From assembly GCA_964423425.1 (NCBI GenBank), contig CAYRES010000011.1:21295-85294 (forward strand): 64,000 nucleotides of DNA. The letters run 5' to 3'. Under the pieces are notes generated by a model. That model was not told the origin of the DNA. It saw nothing but the letters and a program-made list of their open reading frames with translations, and did no database searches. A program made the position numbers and the translations under genes. This DNA is from CAYRES01 sp964423425. GTDB taxonomy: Bacteria > Actinomycetota > Thermoleophilia > RBG-16-64-13. Below are positions 25,122 through 33,277 of the stretch, in pieces; within the stretch, counting starts at the first letter, position 1, and every line of letters begins with the position of its first letter.

Positions 25122-26311
25122 GCACCGCCCCGATTCTGGCCGTTACCGGCAATCAGGCCGTCGCCATGGCCATGAAGCAGATCAACCCCGACCTCGTGGC
25201 CGCCTACCCGATTACTCCGCAGACCGACGTGGTGCAGCAATTCAGCGAGTTCGTCGCCGACGGTCTCGTCAAGTCTGAATTCGTGACCGTGGAGTCCGAA
25301 CACTCAGCCATGAGCGCATGCGTAGGCTCTGCCTCGGCCGGCGCTCGCACCATGACCGCCACCAGCTCCGCCGGCTTCGCCCTCATGTGGGAAATGCTCT
25401 ACGTGGCAGCGTCCATGCGTTGTCCCATCGTCATGACCACGGTGAACCGGGCGCTCTCCGGCCCCATCAACATCCACTGCGACCACTCCGACACCATGGG
25501 CGGCCGCGATTCAGGCTGGATACAGATCTACAACGAAGATGCACAAGAGGCTTATGACGCCACAGTGATGAGCTTCCCCATCGCCGAGCATGCGAGCGTC
25601 CGCCTGCCGGTCATGAATATGTACGACGGGTTCATCATCTCCGGGGCCATCGGCCCCCTGCAGGCCCTCACCGACGAGGAAGTGCAGCAGTTCATCGGCG
25701 AGGCTCCTGTCTATCCCGGCCTGCTCGATCCCGACCATCCCATCACGGTGGGCCCCTTCGACGGCCTCCATGGCTACTACTACGAAGCCAAGGTGAGCCA
25801 ACAGCGGGCCATGGATGCCAGCCTCGCCGTCATCCAAGAGACCTACGACCGCTACGCCGCTCTCACGGGTAGGCAGTATCAGCACCTCATGAAGTACAAG
25901 ATGGATGACGCCGACATCGCCATCATCGTGGCCAACTCCGCGGCCGGTAACGCCCGCAACGTGGTCGATGCGCTTCGCGCCGAAGACATCAAGGCCGGGG
26001 TCATCAAGCTCCACACCTTCCGTCCGTTCCCTGCAGCCGAGTACGCCGAGGCTCTCGCCGGCTGCAAAGCCGTGGGTGTCATGGACAGAGCCGACTCTTT
26101 CGGCGCCATGGGTGGTCCCCTGTATCTCGAGATACTGGCCGCTCTTTACAAGCACGGCGTCCAGACAAAGGTGGGGAGCTTCATCTACGGCCTGGGCGGC
26201 CGTGAGGTCTTCCCCCACGACATCGAGCGCGCGTTCCGCATGCTGAAGGATGCCGCCGATGGAGCCGACCTGCCACAGTCCCGCGTCTACCTGAACATGA
26301 AGGGAGCTTGA
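25118..26311 (+). CDS. porA: 2-oxoacid:ferredoxin oxidoreductase, alpha subunit
   Basis: A 397-residue subunit with the pyrimidine-binding domain for thiamine pyrophosphate: YPITPQTDVVQQFSEF, VESEHSAMSACVGSASAGAR and NRALSGPINIHCDHSD. The Thr and Glu of these motifs shape the cofactor site. The C-terminal part (KAVGVMDRADSFGAMGGPL) belongs to the transketolase C-like domain. Starts at ATG 25118 within the porD stop. Confidence 0.94.
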   Translation: MSTAPILAVTGNQAVAMAMKQINPDLVAAYPITPQTDVVQQFSEFVADGLVKSEFVTVESEHSAMSACVGSASAGARTMTATSSAGFALMWEMLYVAASMRCPIVMTTVNRALSGPINIHCDHSDTMGGRDSGWIQIYNEDAQEAYDATVMSFPIAEHASVRLPVMNMYDGFIISGAIGPLQALTDEEVQQFIGEAPVYPGLLDPDHPITVGPFDGLHGYYYEAKVSQQRAMDASLAVIQETYDRYAALTGRQYQHLMKYKMDDADIAIIVANSAAGNARNVVDALRAEDIKAGVIKLHTFRPFPAAEYAEALAGCKAVGVMDRADSFGAMGGPLYLEILAALYKHGVQTKVGSFIYGLGGREVFPHDIERAFRMLKDAADGADLPQSRVYLNMKGA

Positions 26312-26315
26312 GCCC

Positions 26316-27263
26316 ATGGCCACCAAGCTTTCACCCAAGAAGTATGTCGAGCGCAAAGAACGCCTCGCGGGTGGGCATCGCCTCTGCGCCGGGTGCGGAG
26401 CGAGCATAGTCGTCCGCAACGTCCTCATGGGTGCCAAGGATTACCCCGTTGTGGTGGGAGCGGCCACCGGCTGCCTCGAGGTCTCGACGTCGCTCTACCC
26501 CTACACGTCCTGGAAGGATTCCTACATCCACACCGCCTTTGAGAACGTAGCCGCCACCGTGTCCGGAGCCGAGGCCGCCTTCCAAAGCCTCAAGGCACAG
26601 GGCAAGACCGACAAGCCCTACAAGTTCGTGGCCTTCGGCGGCGACGGCGGCACGTACGACATCGGCATTCAGTCCCTCTCCGGCGCACTCGAGCGTGGGC
26701 ACGACTTCGTCTACGTCTGCTACGACAACGGCGCCTATATGAATACCGGTTTCCAGCGTTCCGGAGCCACCCCGCTGGGCGCGTGGACCACCACCACGCC
26801 CACGGGCAAGGTCAAGCCCGGCAAACAGCAGCAGCGCAAGAACCTCACGCAGATCGCCGCCGCCCACAACGTGCCCTACGTGGCCCAGGCCTCCATTCAC
26901 AACTTCCGCGACCTGATCTCCAAGGCTGAGACCGCTTTCGAGACCGAAGGTCCAGCGGTGCTGGTGGTACTCTCCACCTGCCCGCGCGGCTGGCGGTCAG
27001 ACCCCTCCCAGTCGGTGGAGATGGCCCGCATGATGGTCCAGTCGTGCTACTGGCCGCTCTATGAGGTCATCGACGGCGACTACGCCCTCAACTTCGATCC
27101 GAAGGACAAGAAGATCCCAGTTACCGACTGGATGAAGCTGCAGGGGCGCTTCAGCCACCTCTTCACCGAGGAGAACGAGCACATCGTCAACGAGCTTCAG
27201 GCCTATGTCGACCGGGAGTGGGACAAGTTGAAGAAGCTGGCCTCGCTGTCTGCAGAGCAGTAG
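26316..27263 (+). CDS. porB: 2-oxoacid:ferredoxin oxidoreductase, beta subunit
   Basis: A 315-residue subunit carrying the diphosphate-binding domain and a cluster-binding CAGCGAS motif near residue 25. The thiamine-diphosphate/Mg site is FGGDGGTYDIG followed by CYDNGAYMNTG. The GATGCLEVS segment matches PorB. Starts 5 bp after porA. A strong hairpin terminator follows at 27305-27338. Confidence 0.94.
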   Translation: MATKLSPKKYVERKERLAGGHRLCAGCGASIVVRNVLMGAKDYPVVVGAATGCLEVSTSLYPYTSWKDSYIHTAFENVAATVSGAEAAFQSLKAQGKTDKPYKFVAFGGDGGTYDIGIQSLSGALERGHDFVYVCYDNGAYMNTGFQRSGATPLGAWTTTTPTGKVKPGKQQQRKNLTQIAAAHNVPYVAQASIHNFRDLISKAETAFETEGPAVLVVLSTCPRGWRSDPSQSVEMARMMVQSCYWPLYEVIDGDYALNFDPKDKKIPVTDWMKLQGRFSHLFTEENEHIVNELQAYVDREWDKLKKLASLSAEQ

Positions 27264-27304
27264 CCCCCGGCTTCCTGCGTCCGCACAGACTGCGGGCGGT
27301 TCTT

Positions 27305-27338
27305 GGGGATGGGGACCCGGCCACGGGTCCCCATCCCC
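27305..27338. terminator. bidirectional terminator between porB and the GGDEF gene
   Basis: GGGGATGGGGACCC (27305-27318) and its exact complement GGGTCCCCATCCCC (27325-27338) form a 14-bp stem with a 6-nt loop. CTTCTCTT follows on the plus strand. The two genes converge here. Confidence 0.85.
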
Positions 27339-27344
27339 CTTCTC

Positions 27345-28877
27345 TTACCCCGGGTTCGCCACTACGACCCGATTCCTCCCACTGCGCTTCGCGGCATTCA
27401 GAGCCAACCTCGCCCTCTCGACCAGATCGTGTCCGCCGGCAGCTCCCCCAGCCGCATACGAAGCAACTCCGGCGCTCACGGTGAGATGTTCCACCGACCG
27501 GCGCTGAACCACGAACGTATGTGTCTCTACTGCGAGCCGTATACGCTCCGCCACACCCTCACCGATCTCCGCACCGGTCTCAGGCAGAAGTAGTGTGAAT
27601 TCCCCGCCGACCGACCGGCCGAGCACATCCGATGACCGCGTCTGCTCACTCACCAGCTGCGCCACCTCCGCGATCACCTTGTCCCCGATGTGCGCTCCAT
27701 ACTCCTCGTTCATCCGTCCAAGTGCATCGATATCGAAGCAGATGCATGAAAGCGGCCTCGAGTACCGGACGGCTCGAGCCACCTCGCGGCGGAAGAGGGC
27801 GAGAAAGTGGTTCTGGGTGTACACACCGGTGAGGGCATCCCTGATCTCCGCCTCGCTGAGTTCCTCTGCATACATTGCCCGGGAGAAACCGAGAGAGAGA
27901 AGCGGGCGCAGGCGGATGAGAAGCTCGGGGCGGTCCACCTCAGGGCTGTCCGAGATCGCGTACAAGAGCCCGCGCACGGCGCCTCGATGCTCGAGAGAAA
28001 GGACGGCACAAGAACGGGCGGAGGGGAAATGCTGATCGTGGCTGAAGGGAAGACCGGTCTCAACGTATGCACCTCTCCGAATCGCCTCCTTCAGCGGCAC
28101 AGGCAGCGCTGAACGGCGGTATCCCGGCGAGACTCCATCTCCGTCTTGCAGCCCGTGAACCACTTCCGGCTCCCCGCCACCCTCCGGGAGCAACAGCGCA
28201 AGCATCCTGTCGGCAGTCCACCCTTCGCGGATAATCCGCTCTGCTTCGAGCAAGTATCCTCGCAGATCGCTCACCTGCCCCAGACGCTCACCCGCCTGGC
28301 GAATGGCGGTGTCGTGGCTGTTTCGCTCCTCTATCCGGGAGGCGAGTTCGAGGATCTGTTCGTGTTCGGTCTCCCGCCCACGCTTCTCGGCGACAACCTC
28401 TTCCCTCACTTGAGTGAGAACCCTTCGAAGCCCGGAGAACGCTCCCACCTCCTCCTCCGTCCACACAGCGCCCCCTGCCAGCTCCTGCTGAAGTCGTTTC
28501 AGCGGGCGATCCAGGCGCGTCCTACTCACGTACCACTGAACGGGCAAGAGGACCAGGAGCTCCGTCAGCCACACCGTAACCCCCACGAGCGCCAGTTCCC
28601 GGCTGCTCAGCGGCAACCAGAGGGAGCCGAGCGCCACCAGCAGCATCGCGACCAGCAGGGCGGCCACCAACGTCATAGGCAACAGCGAGGCGGCAAAGAA
28701 GGTGGGCGACGCGGGGGAGAGCGTGGGCGACGCGGGGGAGAGCGTGGGCGACGCGGGGGAGCGGCCCGCCGGGTCGGATCGCGCCTCCATCTCCGACGAT
28801 GTCCACACCCGGCTGGTCTTTGCGCCCTCTGTCGCCTGCCTGCTGTGCTTCACGTATTGAACCGTCTTTCTTTGCAA
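27345..28877 (-). CDS. membrane GGDEF-domain protein with degenerate catalytic motif
   Basis: Up to 510 residues. After a Ser/Pro/Thr-rich N-terminus come two membrane helices (about 62-90 and 95-115), a coiled coil (residues about 130-195), a GAF-like region and a C-terminal GGDEF domain. The domain keeps CFDIDALGRMNEEYG, but its signature is RSVGGEF: where R-Y-G-G-D-E-F is expected, the first Gly is Val and the metal-binding Asp is Gly. The inhibitory-site R-S-S-D is correctly placed 5 residues before it. It is probably a poor or inactive cyclase, perhaps a c-di-GMP sensor. The TTG start at 28877 overlaps the lysC -35; GTG 28853 or ATG 28790 may be real. Confidence 0.85.
   Translation of the reverse strand: MQRKTVQYVKHSRQATEGAKTSRVWTSSEMEARSDPAGRSPASPTLSPASPTLSPASPTFFAASLLPMTLVAALLVAMLLVALGSLWLPLSSRELALVGVTVWLTELLVLLPVQWYVSRTRLDRPLKRLQQELAGGAVWTEEEVGAFSGLRRVLTQVREEVVAEKRGRETEHEQILELASRIEERNSHDTAIRQAGERLGQVSDLRGYLLEAERIIREGWTADRMLALLLPEGGGEPEVVHGLQDGDGVSPGYRRSALPVPLKEAIRRGAYVETGLPFSHDQHFPSARSCAVLSLEHRGAVRGLLYAISDSPEVDRPELLIRLRPLLSLGFSRAMYAEELSEAEIRDALTGVYTQNHFLALFRREVARAVRYSRPLSCICFDIDALGRMNEEYGAHIGDKVIAEVAQLVSEQTRSSDVLGRSVGGEFTLLLPETGAEIGEGVAERIRLAVETHTFVVQRRSVEHLTVSAGVASYAAGGAAGGHDLVERARLALNAAKRSGRNRVVVANPG
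28702..28761. repeat. three tandem 21-nt repeats in the GGDEF gene
   Basis: GTGGGCGACGCGGGGGAGAG plus C occurs at 28702-28722 and 28723-28743, with an 18-nt third copy at 28744-28761. In the minus frame each unit encodes Ser-Pro-Ala-Ser-Pro-Thr-Leu, so copy-number change would lengthen or shorten the N-terminus without a frameshift. Confidence 0.85.
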
Positions 28878-28899
28878 GTCTTCGTGGGTCCGGTAGAAT
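28872..28899 (+). promoter_or_regulatory. predicted lysC promoter
   Basis: TTGCAA (28872-28877), 16-nt spacer, TAGAAT (28894-28899). Predicted start of transcription near 28906, about 45 nt before the GTG at 28951. Confidence 0.6.
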
Positions 28900-28950
28900 T
28901 CATTGCTCTTCTTCTATGTATCGTCCTTCTCGGCAAGAGGTTGAATCCCC

Positions 28951-30306
28951 GTGGCTACGCCAGACGCAAGCCGGTTACCTGAGACCATCACTGCAGTCGA
29001 CGCCGCAGGCAACCCTGTGGTAGTCATCGGACCGCAGGAAGACAAGCGGGAACGCACCAAAATCGTCGTCATGAAGTTCGGCGGCACTTCCGTGGCCGAC
29101 GCAGACTGCATCAAGAGAGTAGCGCGCCGAATCGTCGACACTCATCGCTCGGGCCACCCGGTGGTCGCCGTCGTGTCCGCCCGAGGCGACACCACCGACG
29201 AACTCATCGAGCTCGCCCATGAGATCTCCCCCCGCCCCCTCGAGAGGGAGATGGACATGCTCCTCTCCACGGGAGAGCGTATCTCGGCGGCACTCGTGAC
29301 CATGGCCATTCACGATCTCGGCTGCAAGGCCATCTCCTTCACGGGCTCCCAGGCCGGTATCGTGACCGATACCGCCCACACCAAGGCCAAGATCGTGGGC
29401 ATCAAACCCAAGCGGGTACAGGATGCTCTCGACGAAGGAAGAATCGTACTGGTTGCGGGCTTTCAGGGCGTTTCCATAGACAACGACGTCACCACTCTGG
29501 GCAGGGGGGGCTCCGATACGACTGCAGTAGCCTTGGCCGCCAGCCTCAATGCCGAGGTCTGCGAGATCTACACGGATGTCGACGGCGTCTACACCGCCGA
29601 CCCCCGGGCGGTGTCGGACGCCCGCAAACTCGAGAGCATCTCCTACGAAGAGATGCTGGAGATGGCAGCCAGCGGGGCCAAGGTGCTCATGCTTCGCTGC
29701 GTGGAGTTCGGCCGCCGCTACGGAGTGCCGATTCATGTTCGCTCCAGCTTCGTAGACGTGCCCGGTACGTGGATCAGACAGGAAGAGGAAACCATGGAAC
29801 AAGCTATCGTCTCGGGCATCACTTACGCGTTGGACGACGCGAAGGTCACAGTCCATCGCCTGCCCGACCGCCCCGGCGTGGCAGCAGGCATCTTCACGGC
29901 CCTGGCGAAAGCCAATGTCAACGTCGACATGATCATCCAGAACATCTCGGAGAGAGGAACCACCGACGTATCTTTCACCGTGAGCCAGGAAGATCTTCCG
30001 CTCGTGGATATGGTACTCAGCGCCTTCAAGGACGACCTGGGCTTCGACCGCATCGAATCCGATGCCAACATGGCCAAGCTCTCCTTGGTCGGTGCGGGCA
30101 TGAAGAGCAACCCCGGAGTGGCCGCCAAGATGTTCGAAGTGCTCGCCCAACACAACATCAATATCTACATGATCTCCACGAGTTCCATCAAGATCTCCTG
30201 CGTGGTGGCCAAGGACCGCATCGACGAAGCGGTCAAGGCGCTCCACCAGGCCTTCAACCTCGATGACAGTCTCGTGGAGAGGGAGCAGGGGGCATCGGTC
30301 AAGTAG
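28951..30306 (+). CDS. lysC: aspartate kinase
   Basis: First committed step to lysine, threonine and methionine: phosphorylates aspartate. The catalytic domain has KFGGTSVADADCIKRVA, MDMLLSTGERISAALV, GFQGVSIDNDVTTLGRGGSD and YTDVDGVYTADPR. Two C-terminal ACT domains follow from about residue 285 (VTVHRLPDRPGVAAGIF; LSLVGAGMKSNPGVAAKMF). At 451 residues it is about 30 longer at the N-terminus than usual, and GTG 28951 is the assumed start. An internal start gives the beta subunit. asd lies about 5 kb downstream. Confidence 0.94.
   Translation: MATPDASRLPETITAVDAAGNPVVVIGPQEDKRERTKIVVMKFGGTSVADADCIKRVARRIVDTHRSGHPVVAVVSARGDTTDELIELAHEISPRPLEREMDMLLSTGERISAALVTMAIHDLGCKAISFTGSQAGIVTDTAHTKAKIVGIKPKRVQDALDEGRIVLVAGFQGVSIDNDVTTLGRGGSDTTAVALAASLNAEVCEIYTDVDGVYTADPRAVSDARKLESISYEEMLEMAASGAKVLMLRCVEFGRRYGVPIHVRSSFVDVPGTWIRQEEETMEQAIVSGITYALDDAKVTVHRLPDRPGVAAGIFTALAKANVNVDMIIQNISERGTTDVSFTVSQEDLPLVDMVLSAFKDDLGFDRIESDANMAKLSLVGAGMKSNPGVAAKMFEVLAQHNINIYMISTSSIKISCVVAKDRIDEAVKALHQAFNLDDSLVEREQGASVK
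29794..30306 (+). CDS. aspartate kinase beta subunit (internal start within lysC)
   Basis: ATG 29794, in frame with lysC, has AGGAAGAGG (29780-29788) 5 nt upstream and would give a 170-residue protein containing only the two ACT regulatory domains. The position (MEQAIVSGITYALDDAKVTV) matches the known alpha/beta arrangement of Bacillus and Corynebacterium aspartokinases, where beta starts at the same point. Inferred, not shown. Confidence 0.65.
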   Translation: MEQAIVSGITYALDDAKVTVHRLPDRPGVAAGIFTALAKANVNVDMIIQNISERGTTDVSFTVSQEDLPLVDMVLSAFKDDLGFDRIESDANMAKLSLVGAGMKSNPGVAAKMFEVLAQHNINIYMISTSSIKISCVVAKDRIDEAVKALHQAFNLDDSLVEREQGASVK

Positions 30307-30331
30307 GCTCCGCGCCATCCGACGCCCATTG

Positions 30332-30373
30332 AAGCAGCAAGAGCCCCGCACTCGTCGGGGACTCTTGCTGCTT
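30332..30373 (+). terminator. lysC terminator hairpin
   Basis: AAGCAGCAAGAG-CCCCG pairs with CGGGG-(A)-CTCTTGCTGCTT across a 7-nt loop: a stem of about 17 bp with one bulged A. There is no long T run. It separates lysC from the convergent Cys-rich gene. Confidence 0.75.
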
Positions 30374-30438
30374 GATCCTTCACCAATCCCCTGAGCGCAG
30401 CCCGGTGAACTCAGGGTCACGATTCAGGTCGACCTACC

Positions 30439-30993
30439 CTAACGGCTCCTCCCGTGCTGCCTGCCGTTGCCGTCCGCAGAACGATTGGGCGTACCTCCGC
30501 AATTCTCGGTCCCCTCACAATCCGCGGGGCCTTCGCCGGAGCACTCATCTCCCGTACGGGACTCGGCACGCTCCATGTGTCGGGTGCGCTCGGCCGCCTG
30601 GTCACAGCCGGCGGCACCAGCACTGCATTCTTCACCGTTGCGCACGCACTCTCCCGTAGCGTCGCATTGCCCTCCGCACGCCTCACCATCGAGACTCCGT
30701 TCGCGAGTGCGGACTTGGCTCTGTTCACCGTCGCCGTCGCATTCCTCGCAGGCTTCGTCGCGAGTGCGCTGTCTCACTGTCTCACGCGTGGCTTCGCCTA
30801 CGGCGACCGCACCACTTGCCACACTCGCCATCTCAGTTCCCGATCCGCCGGCGATTGTGTCTGCCGCCGATGGCGCGTCAAACGCAAGAGAGGTATCTGC
30901 TTCGTCCGGCGCAGCCACAGCCAGCCCGGCCGCTGCGAGCAGAAGCACACCTGCCAGGACAGCAGCACCCACGATCCTTCGTTTCGTAACCAT
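30439..30993 (-). CDS. secreted Cys-rich protein, unknown function
   Basis: A 184-residue protein. The N-terminal signal peptide (KRRIVGAAVLAGVLLLAAAG, predicted cut after AVA) is followed by an acidic Ser/Ala-rich part. The C-terminal 100 residues contain 10 Cys (ACEEC, ACGGQC, GEC, EEC, GC, DEC, DC, NC) among Glu, Asp, Gly and Arg, so disulfides or metal binding are likely. No family recognised. ATG 30993 follows AAGGAG. It lies 161 bp downstream of the histidine kinase, same strand, with its own predicted promoter and the same response-regulator site array as the kinase operon. Likely an output gene of that system. Confidence 0.72.
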   Translation of the reverse strand: MVTKRRIVGAAVLAGVLLLAAAGLAVAAPDEADTSLAFDAPSAADTIAGGSGTEMASVASGAVAVGEATRETVRQRTRDEACEECDGDGEQSQVRTRERSLDGEACGGQCDATGECVRNGEECSAGAAGCDQAAERTRHMERAESRTGDECSGEGPADCEGTENCGGTPNRSADGNGRQHGRSR

Positions 30994-31050
30994 ATACACT
31001 CCTTCCTGAGCCCGCCGTCGAAGGCGGAGCGCTCATCAGTTCGCAAGACA

Positions 31051-31103
31051 AGTGTACGAATCACCCGTGAAGCTCACATGAGCTTCGGGTGAGAATCCTC
31101 TCA
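31051..31103 (-). promoter_or_regulatory. predicted response-regulator-activated promoter of the Cys-rich gene
   Basis: Minus strand: CTCA (31090-31093), CTCA (31079-31082) and TTCA (31068-31071) repeat at exactly 11 bp. Eleven nt after the last comes TACACT (31051-31056) as a -10. A dyad TGAGA-N4-TCTCA occupies 31090-31103. An inverted repeat (31062-31091, GAAGCTCA/TGAGCTTC core) overlaps it. The layout matches activator sites of the OmpR/PhoB family. Confidence 0.6.
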
Positions 31104-31154
31104 TTCCCTTCAGGGGTGACTATCGGTCCACAACGGAAAAGAAGGCACCCCACA

Positions 31155-32567
31155 TCAGCTGAGTCCCGGCGGGAGAACAACCGTGAAAGTCGAGCCACGG
31201 CCCGGAGTGCTTTCGACCTCGATGAAGCCTCCATGTGCGGCCACAAGCGCCTGAACGATGGCAAGCCCCAACCCGAAGCCCGAGGTACCCTCCCCTTCTT
31301 CGCCGCCACCATGGGTTCCCCCACGATGAGGCCGATCCGGGCCTCGGTAGAAGCGCTCGAAAAGATGCTCTTTCGCCTCAGCAGCCATACCAGTGCCGGT
31401 GTCCCTGACCCACAATCGCATGACACGTCCATCGGACCGGCCCCCCAGGGCAATGATGTCTCCCTCTCTCGTATGTGCCACCGCGTTGTTCATGAGGTTC
31501 AGAAAGACCTGCGTGAGACGATCCTGGTCGCCAACAACCGCCCTTCCGGGAAGCTCGTCAATGACCCAGGTTCTCGGACCAAGATGAGTTCCTTGCGCAA
31601 CGAGTATCCGTAACAAGGAGTCGGCGTCCACCTCTTCCCTTCGCAGAAAATCGCTTCGTTTCGCCCGAGCGAGTGTAAGCAATTCGGCCACCAGCCGGTT
31701 CATTCGGTCGAGTTCCTCGAGAACGAGGGCATGCTCACGACGAACCTGTTCAGAGTCGAAATGCCTCTCTCGATCAAGAACCTGAAGGTGCCCTTTGACT
31801 ATGGTGAGAGGAGTCCTGAGTTCGTGAGATACATCGCTCACAAATCGATCCTGCGCGGCGAAGGCTTCTTCAAGCCTGTCAAGCATGTCGTTCATAGTAT
31901 TCGCCAGCTCGCCGATCTCATCATTCGGGCCCGAGTACTCCAGTCGGCGAGAGAGATCCTCTCTGGATATGGCCGCCGCCGTCCGGGTGAGTTCACGGAC
32001 CGGCCGCAGAGTTCTCCCCAGGAGATACCACGCGCCCATTGCCACGATGATGACGCCCGCCAGAGCCACTGCCAGCAACACAGTGAGTACTTGCCGGCGG
32101 GTGTCCACGAGCGACTGCACCGGCGAGGCAAGGCGCAGTTCTCCCACCTGTTTGCCTGCCGCCATCACTGGAGTAACGACCACACGGTATGGTCCGGCAG
32201 TGGTTGTCGCTGTCAATAACACTCGATCACCGCGCCCAGCGGCTACCGGCAACTCCAGCTCCTCCAAGCGGACATCGGCCGAATTCGAGATGAGAGACCC
32301 ATCGGACGTCTGTAGGGAAAGGATCATCCCGCTCAGGCGAAGACGTTGGGATTCGGCACCACTCAGGTAATCGCGGGTGAGATCAACAAGACCGGATGCG
32401 TCCTTGGCTGTGTGAACAGCACTTCGAAAGAGACCGATCTCAGCAATGAGTTCGCCATCGACACGGCTCTCGAGTTGGCGCCCCACAACCACGTCGGCCA
32501 CGATCACGCCGAGGGCGAAGACGAAGACCGTCGCGATGACAAACCACAGAAGCAGACGTCTTCTCAA
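31155..32567 (-). CDS. sensor histidine kinase
   Basis: A 470-residue membrane kinase. TM1 (residues 4-26), an external sensor region of about 130 residues (no Cys, no recognised ligand fold), TM2 (about 163-185), a HAMP linker (RTLRPVRELTRTAAAIS...DEIGELANTMNDML), a HisKA phosphoacceptor VSDVSHELRTPLT, and an HATPase with N box NLMNNAVAHT, G1 RDTGTGM and G2 GFGLGLAIV. TTG 32567 overlaps the regulator stop (TTGA). Pairs with the regulator at 32564-33277. Confidence 0.93.
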   Translation of the reverse strand: MRRRLLLWFVIATVFVFALGVIVADVVVGRQLESRVDGELIAEIGLFRSAVHTAKDASGLVDLTRDYLSGAESQRLRLSGMILSLQTSDGSLISNSADVRLEELELPVAAGRGDRVLLTATTTAGPYRVVVTPVMAAGKQVGELRLASPVQSLVDTRRQVLTVLLAVALAGVIIVAMGAWYLLGRTLRPVRELTRTAAAISREDLSRRLEYSGPNDEIGELANTMNDMLDRLEEAFAAQDRFVSDVSHELRTPLTIVKGHLQVLDRERHFDSEQVRREHALVLEELDRMNRLVAELLTLARAKRSDFLRREEVDADSLLRILVAQGTHLGPRTWVIDELPGRAVVGDQDRLTQVFLNLMNNAVAHTREGDIIALGGRSDGRVMRLWVRDTGTGMAAEAKEHLFERFYRGPDRPHRGGTHGGGEEGEGTSGFGLGLAIVQALVAAHGGFIEVESTPGRGSTFTVVLPPGLS

Positions 32568-33277
32568 GGTCTTGGCGGGTTCGTATCCAGTGCCTCAGAC
32601 GGCCTTCCCCCCGTCAGACGATATCCTCCGCCTCTCACCGTCTCAATGACCGAAGGCGCGCCTTCCCGATCCAGTTTCGACCTCAAATACCCCACGTACA
32701 CATCCACCACATTGCTCCCAGGATCGAACCCATAGCCCCACACTCCGCTTTGGAGTTGGCTACGAGACAGAACCTGCCCGGGATGCCGCATGAAGAACTC
32801 CAGCAGGGCGAACTCACGAGTGGTCAGGTCGATCACACGATCATCACGAGTCACCCGGCGAGCCTTGAGATCGAGGGAAAGGTCCTCGCACGCGATCACA
32901 TCAGCCGCAGGCTGGCGCGAAGTACGAAGTTGCGCTCGTATGCGGGCGAGGAGCTCATCGAAATCAAATGGTTTGGGCAGGTAGTCGTCGGCACCGAGAT
33001 CAAGCCCCCTCACCCGCGAGGGAACGTCCCCCCGCGCCGTGAGCATGATGATTCGCGTCTCCGTATCGAAGGTACGAATCTCGGCCAGCACGTGAAAGCC
33101 ATCCTTGTCGGGAAGGCCCACATCGAGCAGTACCACGTCATAGTTGCCGCCACCGACACGATCCACTGCTTCTGCACCGGAACCAACCACGTCGGCGCGA
33201 TAGCCCGCGGCTTCAAGACCGCGTGCGACAAACGAGGCAACCCGCGACTCATCCTCCACAAGAAGCACGCGCGTCAC
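32564..33277 (-). CDS. OmpR/PhoB-family response regulator
   Basis: A 237-residue regulator. The receiver has the acidic pair VEDES, phosphoacceptor Asp in VVLLDVGLPDKDG, MLTARGD (Thr) and YLPKPFDFDELL (Lys). The winged-helix DNA-binding domain follows (DLTTREFALLEFFMRHPGQV, VWGYGFDPGSNVVDVYVGYL). GTG 33277 overlaps the upstream stop by 4 bp. Proteins of this family bind direct repeats about 11 bp apart; two such arrays lie upstream of this operon and of the Cys-rich gene. Confidence 0.95.
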   Translation of the reverse strand: MTRVLLVEDESRVASFVARGLEAAGYRADVVGSGAEAVDRVGGGNYDVVLLDVGLPDKDGFHVLAEIRTFDTETRIIMLTARGDVPSRVRGLDLGADDYLPKPFDFDELLARIRAQLRTSRQPAADVIACEDLSLDLKARRVTRDDRVIDLTTREFALLEFFMRHPGQVLSRSQLQSGVWGYGFDPGSNVVDVYVGYLRSKLDREGAPSVIETVRGGGYRLTGGRPSEALDTNPPRP

